64,000 nt of DNA from assembly GCA_966250325.1 (NCBI GenBank), contig CBINGY010000018.1:1-64000 (forward strand), written 5' to 3'. The notes beneath the pieces are model-generated. The model did not search any database, was not told the origin of the DNA, and was given only the letters and a program-made list of their open reading frames with translations. The translations under genes and the position numbers were made by a program. The DNA is from Jiulongibacter sp966250325. GTDB lineage: Bacteria > Bacteroidota > Bacteroidia > Cytophagales > Spirosomataceae. Positions 25,099 through 34,818 of this stretch are shown here, piece by piece (the stretch's first letter is position 1; each line of letters opens with the position of its first letter).

Positions 25099-26529
25099 TT
25101 ATTGCCCCTGCCCCAGAGAGTAGGCTCTTTCTCCATTAAATTCGTACAAATTCTCGGTTTTGATCACATCCAGATTATCACTCAGAGCCTTTTGAATCAG
25201 ATTCACCACTTCAAATTTATCGACTTCTCCCGCTGCACTCTCAAACCGGCATCTCCAGTGATCGGTACAAAAGGTTTCGTTGAAACCAGAAGGCCAGACC
25301 TTCACGCCCCGGTTAGTGATCACCTTCAGTTCCAGTCCATTCTGATGCCGTGTGAGCGATTCTGCCAGTTCGCCGGCATTCGTTCCTTTCCAGTCTATGA
25401 ACACATCCACCCCTTTCAATACCTTTTTGGCAGCCGGTTTACGCTTGTATTCAGGCAGTTGTAGCTTAACTGTGGTATTGTACTCTTCCGCCTTCAGAAA
25501 GCGGGGTGTTTTTCCTAATCGGTCAATTACCGCTTCTGTGAAACCGGCAGTACTAACCAGTTTTGAGCTGTTTCCTTCCCGGAAAATATCCGGAGTATGG
25601 ATTCCGTCTTCCAGCGTACAAAGCAAAGCATTGCTGATTTTGGAGGCCACCTCCTGTTTTCCGAGGTGATTGAGCATCATAACCGCTGACCGCAGTAATC
25701 CGGAGGGATTGGCCTTGTTTTGGCCGGCAATATCGGGAGCAGAGCCGTGAATGGCCTCAAACATGGCACAGGAAGTACCGATATTCGCCGAACCGGCCAG
25801 TCCTACCGAACCCGATATCTGAGCCGTAACATCAGAAAGAATATCTCCGTACAAATTGGGCATAACCACCACATCAAAAATTTCCGGGGTATCTGCCAGA
25901 CGGGCCGCTCCGATATCAACAATCCAGCTGTCTGATTCGAGGTCGGGATATTCCAGGGCAATTTCCCGAAACACTTTATGAAACAGGCCATCTGTCTGTT
26001 TCATGATATTGTCTTTGACCATACAACTTACTTTCTTCCGGTTATACAGGCGGGCGTATTCAAAGGCATATCTGACAATCCGCTCACAGCCGGGTCTGGA
26101 AATGAGCTTAAGACATTGTACCACCTCATCGGTTTGCTGGTGCTCTATACCGGCATATAAGTCCTCCTCATTTTCCCGTACTATTACCAGATCCATTTTG
26201 GGATGAAGTGTAGAAACAAACGGATGCAGACTGCTGCAGGGGCGTACATTGGCATACAGGCCTAGCGTTTTCCGTAAAGTCACGTTCAGACTTTTGTAAC
26301 CTCCGCCCTGTGGAGTGGTAATGGGTGCTTTGAGAAACACTTTGTTTTTCAGAATATTTCCCCAGGCTTCATCTCCGATACCGCTGGAGTTGCCAGACAA
26401 ATAAACCTTCTCACCGATCTGAATCTCTTCCCATTCGATTCGGGCCCCGGCTTCCTGAAGAATTCGAATCACCGAATCCATAATTTCTGGTCCGATTCCA
26501 TCTCCTTTTGCATACGTAACTTTTTGCAT
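25099..26529 (-). CDS. icd: NADP-dependent isocitrate dehydrogenase, long form
   Basis: 476 residues. The isopropylmalate/isocitrate dehydrogenase core occupies about 1-335: GDGIGPEIMD, substrate-binding LNVTLRKTLGLYANVRP with the conserved Ser/Arg pattern, VRENEEDLYAGIEH, KDNIMKQTDGLF, then VVMPNLYGDILSD and EAIHGSAPDIAG. A C-terminal domain of about 130 residues (from near 345: VLKGVDVFIDWKGTNAGELA) makes it the long isocitrate dehydrogenase type found in Thermus, Rickettsia and many Bacteroidota. It converts isocitrate to 2-oxoglutarate in the TCA cycle. Monocistronic; upstream is an AT-rich gap, downstream a bidirectional hairpin. Confidence 0.9.
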   Translation of the reverse strand: MQKVTYAKGDGIGPEIMDSVIRILQEAGARIEWEEIQIGEKVYLSGNSSGIGDEAWGNILKNKVFLKAPITTPQGGGYKSLNVTLRKTLGLYANVRPCSSLHPFVSTLHPKMDLVIVRENEEDLYAGIEHQQTDEVVQCLKLISRPGCERIVRYAFEYARLYNRKKVSCMVKDNIMKQTDGLFHKVFREIALEYPDLESDSWIVDIGAARLADTPEIFDVVVMPNLYGDILSDVTAQISGSVGLAGSANIGTSCAMFEAIHGSAPDIAGQNKANPSGLLRSAVMMLNHLGKQEVASKISNALLCTLEDGIHTPDIFREGNSSKLVSTAGFTEAVIDRLGKTPRFLKAEEYNTTVKLQLPEYKRKPAAKKVLKGVDVFIDWKGTNAGELAESLTRHQNGLELKVITNRGVKVWPSGFNETFCTDHWRCRFESAAGEVDKFEVVNLIQKALSDNLDVIKTENLYEFNGERAYSLGQGQ

Positions 26530-26674
26530 AACCGATTTTATTTTTGATCCGGCTGCAAATTTCGGAGCTCCTTTCTATATATTTTTATTTAATATATTTA
26601 TACAATACATATATAATTATATATGTTTAAATAGGACTTAATCTATCTTGAAGGATTTTTCATTCACGAGTGCT

Positions 26675-28045
26675 TCAATTTGAAGTGTATGCACAAGAGC
26701 CCGTCCTGGCCAGGAAAACAGAGCCATTTTCTGCCTGGAAACCCTGATTAAGCTGAATGGACCCTTCGAAAACATCGAGGCTTACACGGCTTTCGGCGGG
26801 CACCCGGCCCGATGCGGTGATACTTGCTCCGGCAGCATAGCTTCCATTAGAGATCGGATCATCGCTAAGCACCAGATCGGGCAATCCTGACAACACAGCC
26901 GCATCCATCATTCGGAAAACCCGGCCCTGTAAGCTCCCCAGATACAGCTCACCTCTAAAATCTTCTCCCATAGTGGTCATGTTGTTTCCGGAGGCATAGT
27001 TCAGAACCAGTTCATTTTCCCAGACCGTGCCATTGAGCTGAAGAGCCCACAGAGACGTACTGCAAAAGTCTGTGTAGAAATAGCGTCCTTGTAAATCCGG
27101 AAAATCTGCTCCGCGATACACAAATCCGCCATTGACCGAACAGCCCGTACTGTGATTGTATTCAAATATGGGAAACGTATAGGCCGATTCCGCTTCACAG
27201 CCAGTAGTGTTATAGGGATGATTGCCCTCATAGCAACGCCAGCCGTAATTTAGTCCACCCAGACTACCGGCAGGCTCAAGGTTAATTTCCTCCCAGGCTC
27301 CCTGACCCACATCTCCAATCCACATAGCTCCGGTCTGACGATCAAAACTAAATCGCCAGGGATTTCTTAAACCCGAGGCCCATATTTCGTCCAGATTGCC
27401 GCCTGCACCATCGGAGAGCGGATTGGATAAAGGGATGGTATAACCCTGCCCCCCGCTGTAATCCGGAGCAGCTCCGGTACCTTCATTTACATCAATCCGT
27501 AGTATTTTTCCCAACGGACTCGTCAGATTCTGACCCAGATTCAGCGGATCGCCCCCGCTGCCACCATCGCCCAGACTGACATAAAGGTATCCATCAGGGC
27601 CAAAATTGAGGTCACCTCCATTGTGATTGGTGTACGGCTGCGGAATGGTGATCAGGACAAACTCAGAGTTAACATCTGCCTGTGAGGAATCACTGGCAGA
27701 AACCTGATACCGGGCAAGCACAGTCTCCTGATTGTCATTGATGTAGTTGACAAAAAAATAGCCGTTTGACTCGTAATCGGGATGAAAAGCCAAACCCAGT
27801 AGCCCCTGTTCTCCACTATTCCTAACCTTACCGGAAATATCAAGAAATGGTGTTAACGAAATTCTGCCATCTGCAAAAATAACCCGGATAATTCCCTCCT
27901 GATCCACCACAAACAGCCGCTCATCCCCACAGTTCGCAATATCTACTACCCGACCAAGCCCTTCGGCTACCGGGCAAAGGCGTAGATCTGATTGTGCAAA
28001 AGAGCCGGAATACAGAAACAGAAGGATGAGAAGAATGGCTTTCAT
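26675..28045 (-). CDS. Secreted PQQ-dependent sugar dehydrogenase (glucose/sorbosone dehydrogenase family)
   Basis: 456 residues from the ATG at 28045, which gives a clean signal peptide (ILLFLYSGSFAQ); an upstream ATG at 28057 adds four residues. The six-bladed GSDH propeller is recognised from VDIANCGDERLFVVDQEGII, LGLAFHPDYESNGYFFVNY, NHNGGDLNFGPDGYLYVSLG, then LGKILRIDV, EIWASGLRNPWRFSFD and IGDVGQGAWEEIN. The C-terminal about 65 residues (from PDLVLSDDPISNG) form an extra small repeat domain with regular strands, seen at the ends of some secreted Bacteroidota proteins. The sugar substrate is unknown. Confidence 0.85.
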   Translation of the reverse strand: MKAILLILLFLYSGSFAQSDLRLCPVAEGLGRVVDIANCGDERLFVVDQEGIIRVIFADGRISLTPFLDISGKVRNSGEQGLLGLAFHPDYESNGYFFVNYINDNQETVLARYQVSASDSSQADVNSEFVLITIPQPYTNHNGGDLNFGPDGYLYVSLGDGGSGGDPLNLGQNLTSPLGKILRIDVNEGTGAAPDYSGGQGYTIPLSNPLSDGAGGNLDEIWASGLRNPWRFSFDRQTGAMWIGDVGQGAWEEINLEPAGSLGGLNYGWRCYEGNHPYNTTGCEAESAYTFPIFEYNHSTGCSVNGGFVYRGADFPDLQGRYFYTDFCSTSLWALQLNGTVWENELVLNYASGNNMTTMGEDFRGELYLGSLQGRVFRMMDAAVLSGLPDLVLSDDPISNGSYAAGASITASGRVPAESRVSLDVFEGSIQLNQGFQAENGSVFLARTGSCAYTSN

Positions 28046-28131
28046 GGCTAAGGGCATTTAAGCAATAACTACGAAAGATCTCAACAAAAGGTTGAACGAT
28101 AACCACTTACCCTTCAAAGAAAAAAGACAAA

Positions 28132-28158
28132 GCCCCTCACAGACGAGTCACGAGGGGC
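28132..28158 (-). terminator. Terminator after the RND efflux operon
   Basis: On - the stem GCCCCTC...GAGGGGC is followed by TTTGTCTTTTTTC, a proper T-rich tail. It lies 29 bases beyond the stop of the outer membrane factor gene. Confidence 0.7.
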
Positions 28159-28186
28159 ATTTGTACAACCTAGCAAACATTAAACC

Positions 28187-29614
28187 TTAAAGCCATCCAC
28201 CGCCAAGGGCACGGTAAATATTCACCCTTGCCATCAGTTGTTCCTTTTTAGTTTCAACCAGTTCAAACCTCGACTCCAGAGCGTCACGCTGAGTAAGCAA
28301 AACCTCCATGTAATCCGCACGGGCGTTCATAAAAAGGTCATTGGCAAAACCAATGGATGCGGTAAGGGCTTCTACCTGCTGCGATTTCAGGCCATAACTT
28401 TGAGCCAGATTATTGATTCTGGCCTGTTGATTTACTACCTCCAGATAAGCATTCAGAATCGTACGTTCGTAATCGTACACGGCCTGAATCTGAGCTGAAT
28501 TGGCATTGTAATAAGCCGCCGTAATGGCCCTCTTGTTGATCAATGGACCCACCAGATCTCCCGTCAGTGAGGTAAGCAAAGACTCCGGAATTTTTGCCAG
28601 AAACAAAGGATTGAAAGCACGCAAGCCCAGATTGGCTGAGATTCCCAGCGAGGGATAGAAATTTGCACGGGCTACCTGCACATCAATTTTTGCTGCTTCC
28701 AGATTTAACTCTGCCTGACGGATATCCGGTCTGTTAGCCAAAAGTTGAGAAGGCAATCCGGTATTTAATGAACCCGGATTCAAATCACTGAAACCCGCTG
28801 AACTTCTGGGAACAGGCTGTGGAAATCTTCCCACCAGAAAATTAATCCGGTTTTCAATTTCAATTATCTGCTGCTGAAGATCAAACTGAAGGCTACGTGT
28901 CTTGAAAACCTCCGCCTCAAATTTCTTTACGGCCAGTTCGGTCACCCGTGATCCCTCTTTCTGAATCTTAACAATCTCGAGGGCATTACTTTGGATATCG
29001 ATATTCTGCCTCACAATCTCCAGCTGATTATCCAGAGCCAGCAATTCGTAATACGAATTAGCTATCTCGGCAATAAGATTGGTTACCAGGAAATTACGTC
29101 CTTCCTGAGTAGCCATGTAACGGGTCATGGCGGCTTTACGGGCATTTCGTAACTTATGCCAGATGTCCACTTCCCAATTGGCATACAATCCTCCCAGAAA
29201 ATCAGGAACCGGCTCAGGCATTTCCTTTCCCGGCTTTATTTCTGTATTCGCTTCCATAGCCCCGATATTGGTGTAACGGGGAACTTTCTCAAATCCTGCT
29301 CCGGCACGGTAACCCACAAACGGCATATATTCCCCTTGTCTGGCCATCACCTCATTTCGGGCAATTTCAATTTCCTGCTTCACGATATTCAGCTCCTGAT
29401 TATTCTGCAAAGCAGTATCAATCAGTGAGGTGAGATACGGGTCGTTGAAATAGGTTTTCCACGAAACCTGTTCCATGGATACCGGGGTATCGGTGGCGGT
29501 GTATGCCGCAGGAACATCCCTGTTTTCTAATTTACCTGTAATCTGAGGGGTTTTGCAGGCATTCAGCGACATGAATACAGCCGCAGCAGCAAAAATCCCT
29601 GTCCATCTGTTCAT
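28187..29614 (-). CDS. RND efflux outer membrane factor (TolC/NodT family lipoprotein)
   Basis: 475 residues from the ATG at 29614, chosen because it places the lipoprotein signal (FMSLNAC, Cys20) at the true N-terminus and avoids overlap with the pump gene; starts at 29626, 29638 and 29641 are in frame. Two OEP repeats are seen: YLTSLIDTALQNNQELNIVK... and LANRPDIRQAELNLEAAKID, the latter being the standard NodT motif. It forms the trimeric exit duct for the pump encoded just upstream. Third gene of the adaptor-pump-duct operon. Confidence 0.92.
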   Translation of the reverse strand: MNRWTGIFAAAAVFMSLNACKTPQITGKLENRDVPAAYTATDTPVSMEQVSWKTYFNDPYLTSLIDTALQNNQELNIVKQEIEIARNEVMARQGEYMPFVGYRAGAGFEKVPRYTNIGAMEANTEIKPGKEMPEPVPDFLGGLYANWEVDIWHKLRNARKAAMTRYMATQEGRNFLVTNLIAEIANSYYELLALDNQLEIVRQNIDIQSNALEIVKIQKEGSRVTELAVKKFEAEVFKTRSLQFDLQQQIIEIENRINFLVGRFPQPVPRSSAGFSDLNPGSLNTGLPSQLLANRPDIRQAELNLEAAKIDVQVARANFYPSLGISANLGLRAFNPLFLAKIPESLLTSLTGDLVGPLINKRAITAAYYNANSAQIQAVYDYERTILNAYLEVVNQQARINNLAQSYGLKSQQVEALTASIGFANDLFMNARADYMEVLLTQRDALESRFELVETKKEQLMARVNIYRALGGGWL

Positions 29615-29615
29615 T

Positions 29616-32600
29616 TTATGCTTCATCTTTTTCGGCATCATTGTTTCCTAATAGTTTTTTCAGTTTCTCATTCGCTTTCTTAAGTCGTTTCAACAACCTG
29701 CCTCTGTCTTCATTCGACTTCACAAAGTGATCAGAGAGTGAGTCATGGTCTTCGTCTTTAATCAGTTGTTTTCCATCAGAAAGCGAACCGAAAATGAAGT
29801 AAAGTCCGGGTATGATGAGAACCCCGAATACGGTTCCGAAAAGCATCCCACCCAGAGCTGAGCCACCAATAGTTTTGTTTCCAATGGCCCCGGCACCATG
29901 AGAAATGACGAGAGGGATGAGGCCCGCCACAAACGCAAAGGAGGTCATCAGAATGGGTCTGAAACGTACCTTCGCTCCCTCTATGGCTGCCTCCAGCACC
30001 GAAACTCCCTGCTGACGCCGCTGCACTGCAAACTCCACAATTAAAACGGCATTTTTTCCTAACAAACCAACGAGCATAATAAGCCCTACCTGTGCATAGA
30101 CGTCATTGGCCATTCCCATGGCTTTTAACATAACAAACGACCCGAAAACCCCCACAGGCAAAGAAAAGATAACGGCCAGCGGAAGCAGAAAGCTTTCGTA
30201 CTGTGCCGCCAGAACGAGATACACAAAGACCAGAACCACAATGAAAACATAAATAGACTCATTGCCACGACGGGCTTCATCATACGAGAGTCCTTCCCAG
30301 GCAATATCATATCCCTTCGGTAGATTTTCCTGGGCCACCTGTTTAATAGCTGCGATGGCATCTGCAGTGGTATACCCCTTCGCCGGCAGACCCTGAATCG
30401 AAGACGAATTGTACATGTTGTACCTTGTGATCTCATTGGGGCCCTGATTTTTCACAATTTTCATGAAGGCCGAGTAAGGCACCATATCACCGTGATCATT
30501 CTTGACAAACATGTTGAGTATATCTGAGGGAAGTCGGCGAAACTCGGGCCCAGACTGCACATACACTTTGAAAAAGCGGCCAAAGCGGATAAAGCCCTGC
30601 TCGTAGGTACTACCGATCATGATGTTCAGGTTTTCCATAGCCTTGCCAATCGACACACCTTTCTGCATGGCGGCATTGTTATCAATCTCCAGTTCATACT
30701 GCGGGTAATTGGCTGCAAAAAAGGTAAACAATCCGGTGAGTTCTTTCCGCTTGCCCAGGGCCTCCATGAAGCTCTTATTGATCTTGTCAAACTCCTGATA
30801 ATCCGTGGTATTGTTCTTATCCAGAAGTCGCATCGAGAATCCGGCCGAAGAACCAAAACCAGGAACAGCCGGTGGCTCAAAATACTCAATGATAGCTCCC
30901 AGATCTTTTGACTTTTCCTCCAGTTCTTCAATAACTTCCTGAACCGAGTGCTCGCGGTCTGACCAGTTTTTGAGATTAATCAGACAGGTTCCGGCATTTG
31001 AGCCACGGCCCTCCGTCATAATTTCATAACCAGCCAGTGAAGAAACCGACTCCACATCTTCCACCTCTTCACAGATTTCCTGAAGCTCGCGGGCTACCTG
31101 ATTGGTACGTTCGAGTGTGGCACCCGGAGGAGTCTGAATAATGGCATAAATGGTACCCTGATCTTCGCTGGGAATAAACCCGGATGGCAGGATTTTATTC
31201 TCCAACACAATACCGATTCCAAAAGCGAGGAGAATCAGGAATGTAAGAAGTCGTTTGTTTACAATGAGACGAAGTACGCTCACATACCTTCCGGTAAGCT
31301 TGTCGAAACCTTTATTAAACTGGTCAATAAGCCAGTCGATCGGTGATTTCTTTTTCGGTTTTCCGTGATTGTTTTTCAGAATCATCCCGCAGAGCACCGG
31401 TGTAAGCGTGAGGGCCACCACCGCCGAAAGGATGATCGCACTCGCCATCGTGATCGAAAACTGACGGTAAAACGTACCCACCGGCCCGGTCATAAAGGCA
31501 ATAGGCAAAAACACAGAAACCATCACCAGGGTAATGGCGATAATGGCCCCGCTGATTTCTCCCATCACTTTTTTTACGGCATTGTACGGAGATAGATGTT
31601 CCTCTTCCATTTTGGCATGCACCGCCTCCACCACCACAATGGCGTCATCCACCACAATACCAATTGCCAGAACTAAGGCAAAAAGAGTAATCAGATTAAT
31701 GGATAAGCCGAAAATCTGCATCACGAAAAACGCTCCGATAAGGGAAACAGGCACGGCAATGATAGGAATGAGCGTTGATCGCCAGTCGCCCAGAAACAGG
31801 AACACCACCAAAGCCACCAGAATAAAGGCATCACGTAAGGTATGAAGTACCTGCTCAATAGAGGCATCCAGAAATTTTGACACGTCATAACTCAGTTTGT
31901 ATTCGATACCCGGCGGAAAAGACCCTTTGAGTTCTTCCATCTTATCTTTTACTTCCTGAATTACCTCCGTGGCATTACTTCCCACGTTTTGTTTCAACAC
32001 GATCGCCGCCGAGGGATGCCCGTCGAGATTGGAATAAATATCAAAAAATTCACTGCCCAGCTCCACTTTAGCCACATCCCGCAAACGAATACTCTCTCCC
32101 TCGGGATTTGCCCGCAAAATGATATCCAGATACTCTTCAGGTTTGCTGTAACGTCCCTTGTAGGTAAGTACATATTCCAGCGACTGGGCCGAAATACCTG
32201 AACTCTGCCCGATCCTTCCCGGACGACCAATAATACTCTGCTCGGCCAGGGCTTCCATCACTTCTTCTGCCGATATACGATAGGCCCGCATGCGATCGGG
32301 ATTTAACCAGACCCGCATGGCATACTGACGGCTTCCAAGAATCTGGGTGCGGGCCACGCCGTTAATCCGGTTGATCTCTGGTAAAATGTTGACGTTGGCA
32401 TAGTTATACAAAAACTTCTCGTCAAAATTCTTATCGGTGCCATACAGGTTAATGTACATGAGCATACTGGGCTGTATGGGCGTAATCACCACCCCTTCCC
32501 GTTGTACCAGCTCAGGAAGCAGCGGCATCACCTGGTCTACGCGGGTTTTGACCCGGATCACCGCCTGATTCGGGTCAGTTCCGGGCTCAAAAATAACCCG

Positions 32601-32870
32601 TAAAGTAGCCTCACCGGCACTGGTGGCATCGGTGGCCAGGTATCGCATTCCCTGAACACCATTGATGGCATTTTCCAGGGTGATCAACGTAGATTTAACC
32701 AGCACATCGGCACTGGAACCGGGATACGCAATAAATATATTGACCGTGGTGGGAGCAATCTCGGGAAACTGTGAGGTAGGCAACTGCTTGATAGCCAACC
32801 CTCCCGTAAACAGGATAATCACAGAGATCACAATAGCCAGCACCGGCCTGTGTATGATATTACTAAACAT
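29616..32870 (-). CDS. RND multidrug efflux permease, HAE1 (AcrB-like) family
   Basis: 1084 residues, typical AcrB/MexB length plus a charged C-terminal tail of about 50. N-terminal TM1 with VIILFTGGLAIKQLPTSQFP; the proton-relay Asp pair in TM4 is present (LAIGIVVDDAIVVVEAVHA) and the TM10 Lys in GLLGKNAVLIVEFAVQRRQQ. Two large periplasmic loops with porter and docking motifs (EGVVITPIQPS, then PPGATLERTNQVARE) follow the family plan. It exports lipophilic compounds by proton antiport with the adaptor and duct encoded on either side. Confidence 0.95.
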   Translation of the reverse strand: MFSNIIHRPVLAIVISVIILFTGGLAIKQLPTSQFPEIAPTTVNIFIAYPGSSADVLVKSTLITLENAINGVQGMRYLATDATSAGEATLRVIFEPGTDPNQAVIRVKTRVDQVMPLLPELVQREGVVITPIQPSMLMYINLYGTDKNFDEKFLYNYANVNILPEINRINGVARTQILGSRQYAMRVWLNPDRMRAYRISAEEVMEALAEQSIIGRPGRIGQSSGISAQSLEYVLTYKGRYSKPEEYLDIILRANPEGESIRLRDVAKVELGSEFFDIYSNLDGHPSAAIVLKQNVGSNATEVIQEVKDKMEELKGSFPPGIEYKLSYDVSKFLDASIEQVLHTLRDAFILVALVVFLFLGDWRSTLIPIIAVPVSLIGAFFVMQIFGLSINLITLFALVLAIGIVVDDAIVVVEAVHAKMEEEHLSPYNAVKKVMGEISGAIIAITLVMVSVFLPIAFMTGPVGTFYRQFSITMASAIILSAVVALTLTPVLCGMILKNNHGKPKKKSPIDWLIDQFNKGFDKLTGRYVSVLRLIVNKRLLTFLILLAFGIGIVLENKILPSGFIPSEDQGTIYAIIQTPPGATLERTNQVARELQEICEEVEDVESVSSLAGYEIMTEGRGSNAGTCLINLKNWSDREHSVQEVIEELEEKSKDLGAIIEYFEPPAVPGFGSSAGFSMRLLDKNNTTDYQEFDKINKSFMEALGKRKELTGLFTFFAANYPQYELEIDNNAAMQKGVSIGKAMENLNIMIGSTYEQGFIRFGRFFKVYVQSGPEFRRLPSDILNMFVKNDHGDMVPYSAFMKIVKNQGPNEITRYNMYNSSSIQGLPAKGYTTADAIAAIKQVAQENLPKGYDIAWEGLSYDEARRGNESIYVFIVVLVFVYLVLAAQYESFLLPLAVIFSLPVGVFGSFVMLKAMGMANDVYAQVGLIMLVGLLGKNAVLIVEFAVQRRQQGVSVLEAAIEGAKVRFRPILMTSFAFVAGLIPLVISHGAGAIGNKTIGGSALGGMLFGTVFGVLIIPGLYFIFGSLSDGKQLIKDEDHDSLSDHFVKSNEDRGRLLKRLKKANEKLKKLLGNNDAEKDEA

Positions 32871-32900
32871 AAATTTCTGAAATTTTAGTGGATGACCGGA

Positions 32901-33989
32901 TTACTCTGCATAAAGACTCAGGTGCGTAATCACCTTGGCAGGCTCCTCAAAATCATACTCAATTTTCTGATTCTCCTTCACCTTACGCAGTCCTTCCAGA
33001 AGGATCTTATCTCCTGTATTCAGGCCGGATGATATGGCAAACAGGTGTGGCATCTCCGCCGAGATAGTTACTGCTCTGGAGTGAACCACATTGTTTTTAT
33101 CTACTACAAAAACATAGTTTTTATCCAGCACCTCAAACGTAGCTTTCTGAGGAATAAGAATGGCATTTTTCAAAGGAACGGTAACCTGTACACTACCGGT
33201 TTCCCCATGCCTTAGCAAGCCTTCAGGATTTGGGAAAGTAGCTCTGAAAGCGATGTTTCCGGTTTCATTGTCAAATTCTCCTTCGATGGTTTCAACTTTC
33301 CCGGGATACTTAAATATCTCGTTATTGGCCATCAGAAGTTTCACATTCAGCATGCTGCCGTCATCATGATGGGTGCGGTAATTCAGGTATTCGGCCTCGG
33401 GCACATTGAAATACACCCACATTTTACTATTGTCAGAAAGTGTGGTAAGCAGCTCGCCTTCATCTACCAGGCTACCTTTTCTTACCCTCAGGCGATCCAT
33501 AATTCCGGAAAACGGAGCCCTGATTTCGGTAAAACTCAGATGCACTTTGGCCAACTGACGCTCGGCTTTGGCCTTTTCTAATTTAGCTTCTGCCAGTAGC
33601 AGCTCATTTTTTGAAACCACGTTCTTCTCTGCCAGGGTACGGGCATTAAGTACTTCTATTTCAGCGGCTTTTACCTCTGCTTCGGTCTTGGCCAGCTCGG
33701 CTTCATAGATATTTGGCATGACCCGGAACATCAGCTGACCCTGCTTCACAAACTTACCTTCATCTACATAAATATCCTGTAAATATCCCTTCTCCAGGGC
33801 TCTCAACTCAATATTCTGGATGGATCTGATCTGACTTACGTACTGTTTGATAATGGTGGTATCTCGTTGGATGGGACTGGATACCAGAAACTTCGTATGC
33901 TCTTCTTCGGCATGCTCGGCATCTGCATGAGTACAGGCTGTGCTCCAAAGCATAGAGCAAAAGCCTAAAAACAAAATGATTCTGTTCAT
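32901..33989 (-). CDS. RND efflux periplasmic adaptor (membrane fusion protein)
   Basis: 362 residues, lipoprotein signal with WSTAC (Cys19). The biotinyl-lipoyl half motif is VDEGKFVKQGQLMFRV near 76-91, then an alpha-helical hairpin (AEAEVKAAEIEVLNARTLAE region), second lipoyl half RAPFSGIMDRLRVRKGSLVD, beta-barrel and membrane-proximal domains with GETGSVQVTVPL and AILIPQKATFEVLDKNYVFV. It bridges the inner-membrane pump and the outer duct. It is the first gene of the operon, 30 bases before the pump. Confidence 0.93.
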   Translation of the reverse strand: MNRIILFLGFCSMLWSTACTHADAEHAEEEHTKFLVSSPIQRDTTIIKQYVSQIRSIQNIELRALEKGYLQDIYVDEGKFVKQGQLMFRVMPNIYEAELAKTEAEVKAAEIEVLNARTLAEKNVVSKNELLLAEAKLEKAKAERQLAKVHLSFTEIRAPFSGIMDRLRVRKGSLVDEGELLTTLSDNSKMWVYFNVPEAEYLNYRTHHDDGSMLNVKLLMANNEIFKYPGKVETIEGEFDNETGNIAFRATFPNPEGLLRHGETGSVQVTVPLKNAILIPQKATFEVLDKNYVFVVDKNNVVHSRAVTISAEMPHLFAISSGLNTGDKILLEGLRKVKENQKIEYDFEEPAKVITHLSLYAE

Positions 33990-34141
33990 TGCGACGGTCT
34001 TTTTTAGGACGAATTGATTAAGATATAGTGATTGGGACCGGGCTATGGCAGGGAAACAAGCTACAGATAACCACCAAAGACCCGGAGGTTTGGGAGCAAA
34101 TCAAAACGCATGTTTGACATACAGGCTCCAGTTGGAGGGTA

Positions 34142-34552
34142 TCAAATACGGAAAACGCAGAATGTCAGAAATCTGCTTGTAGAAAATTGATTTGATGCGG
34201 GAGATTCAAAGAAGTAATTCCCTGAATTCAAGAGGTTTAGATAAGCCGAAAGAAACGAATAAGACGGCCCATGAAGATAATCGGTACGACCAAAGAAATC
34301 GGAGGAAAACAAAAACTCGTCATCTTTTTCCTCAAGTTCTTCACCTTCCAGTTTGTGTAACTCGTGCTTTTCATCTACCGAAGTAGTGACAAAATGAAGG
34401 TCTTGCTGTGTTTGATCCGTCTGTTCTTCTACCGCTGATCCGGAGGATACAACCGGTGATTCAACCCGGGTAGTAACAAGCGATGAGTAGCCATTCACTC
34501 CGGCCAAAAGAAGACAGAGGGAAACGATAAATCGTGTTAAATGCTTGCTCAT
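34142..34552 (-). CDS. Small secreted hypothetical protein
   Basis: 136 residues from the ATG at 34552 (an in-frame ATG at 34561 adds three). Signal peptide SKHLTRFIVSLCLLLAGVNG. The middle is acidic (EEQTDQTQQDLHF, KLEGEELEEKDDEF) and the end aromatic and Ser/Phe-rich (YSFLSAYLNLLNSGNYFF), with no family recognised. It stands 152 bases upstream of the RND adaptor in the same direction and might be its regulatory or accessory partner, but the gap leaves room for a separate promoter. It may also be an independent periplasmic protein. Confidence 0.6.
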   Translation of the reverse strand: MSKHLTRFIVSLCLLLAGVNGYSSLVTTRVESPVVSSGSAVEEQTDQTQQDLHFVTTSVDEKHELHKLEGEELEEKDDEFLFSSDFFGRTDYLHGPSYSFLSAYLNLLNSGNYFFESPASNQFSTSRFLTFCVFRI

Positions 34553-34818
34553 TGACCTCAAATGTAGATTAAGAAATATTTCTTATCCAAGATACAGGCA
34601 GGTATAAATTGAAACAATGCTCAATTCTCCTCAACAAAATCTAATTTTTCCTGAAAAAATTCAATTTAAAAAATCAAAACACCTAATCACGTGCGATGTC
34701 TGTCACATTTACACCGGTTTTACGGTACTCCTTTACCGGAGAAATTGTAGCGATTTTGTATACGTCGGAATCAATGCAGAAGGAGGGTCGTTGACCTTTT
34801 AAAGCTTTCAGATTTTCT

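Noticed and set aside
26575..26630. AT-only stretch rich in TATATA upstream of icd
   Set aside because: Looked at as an origin or phage-type site; no repeated boxes or partner features, so treated as an AT-rich promoter region.
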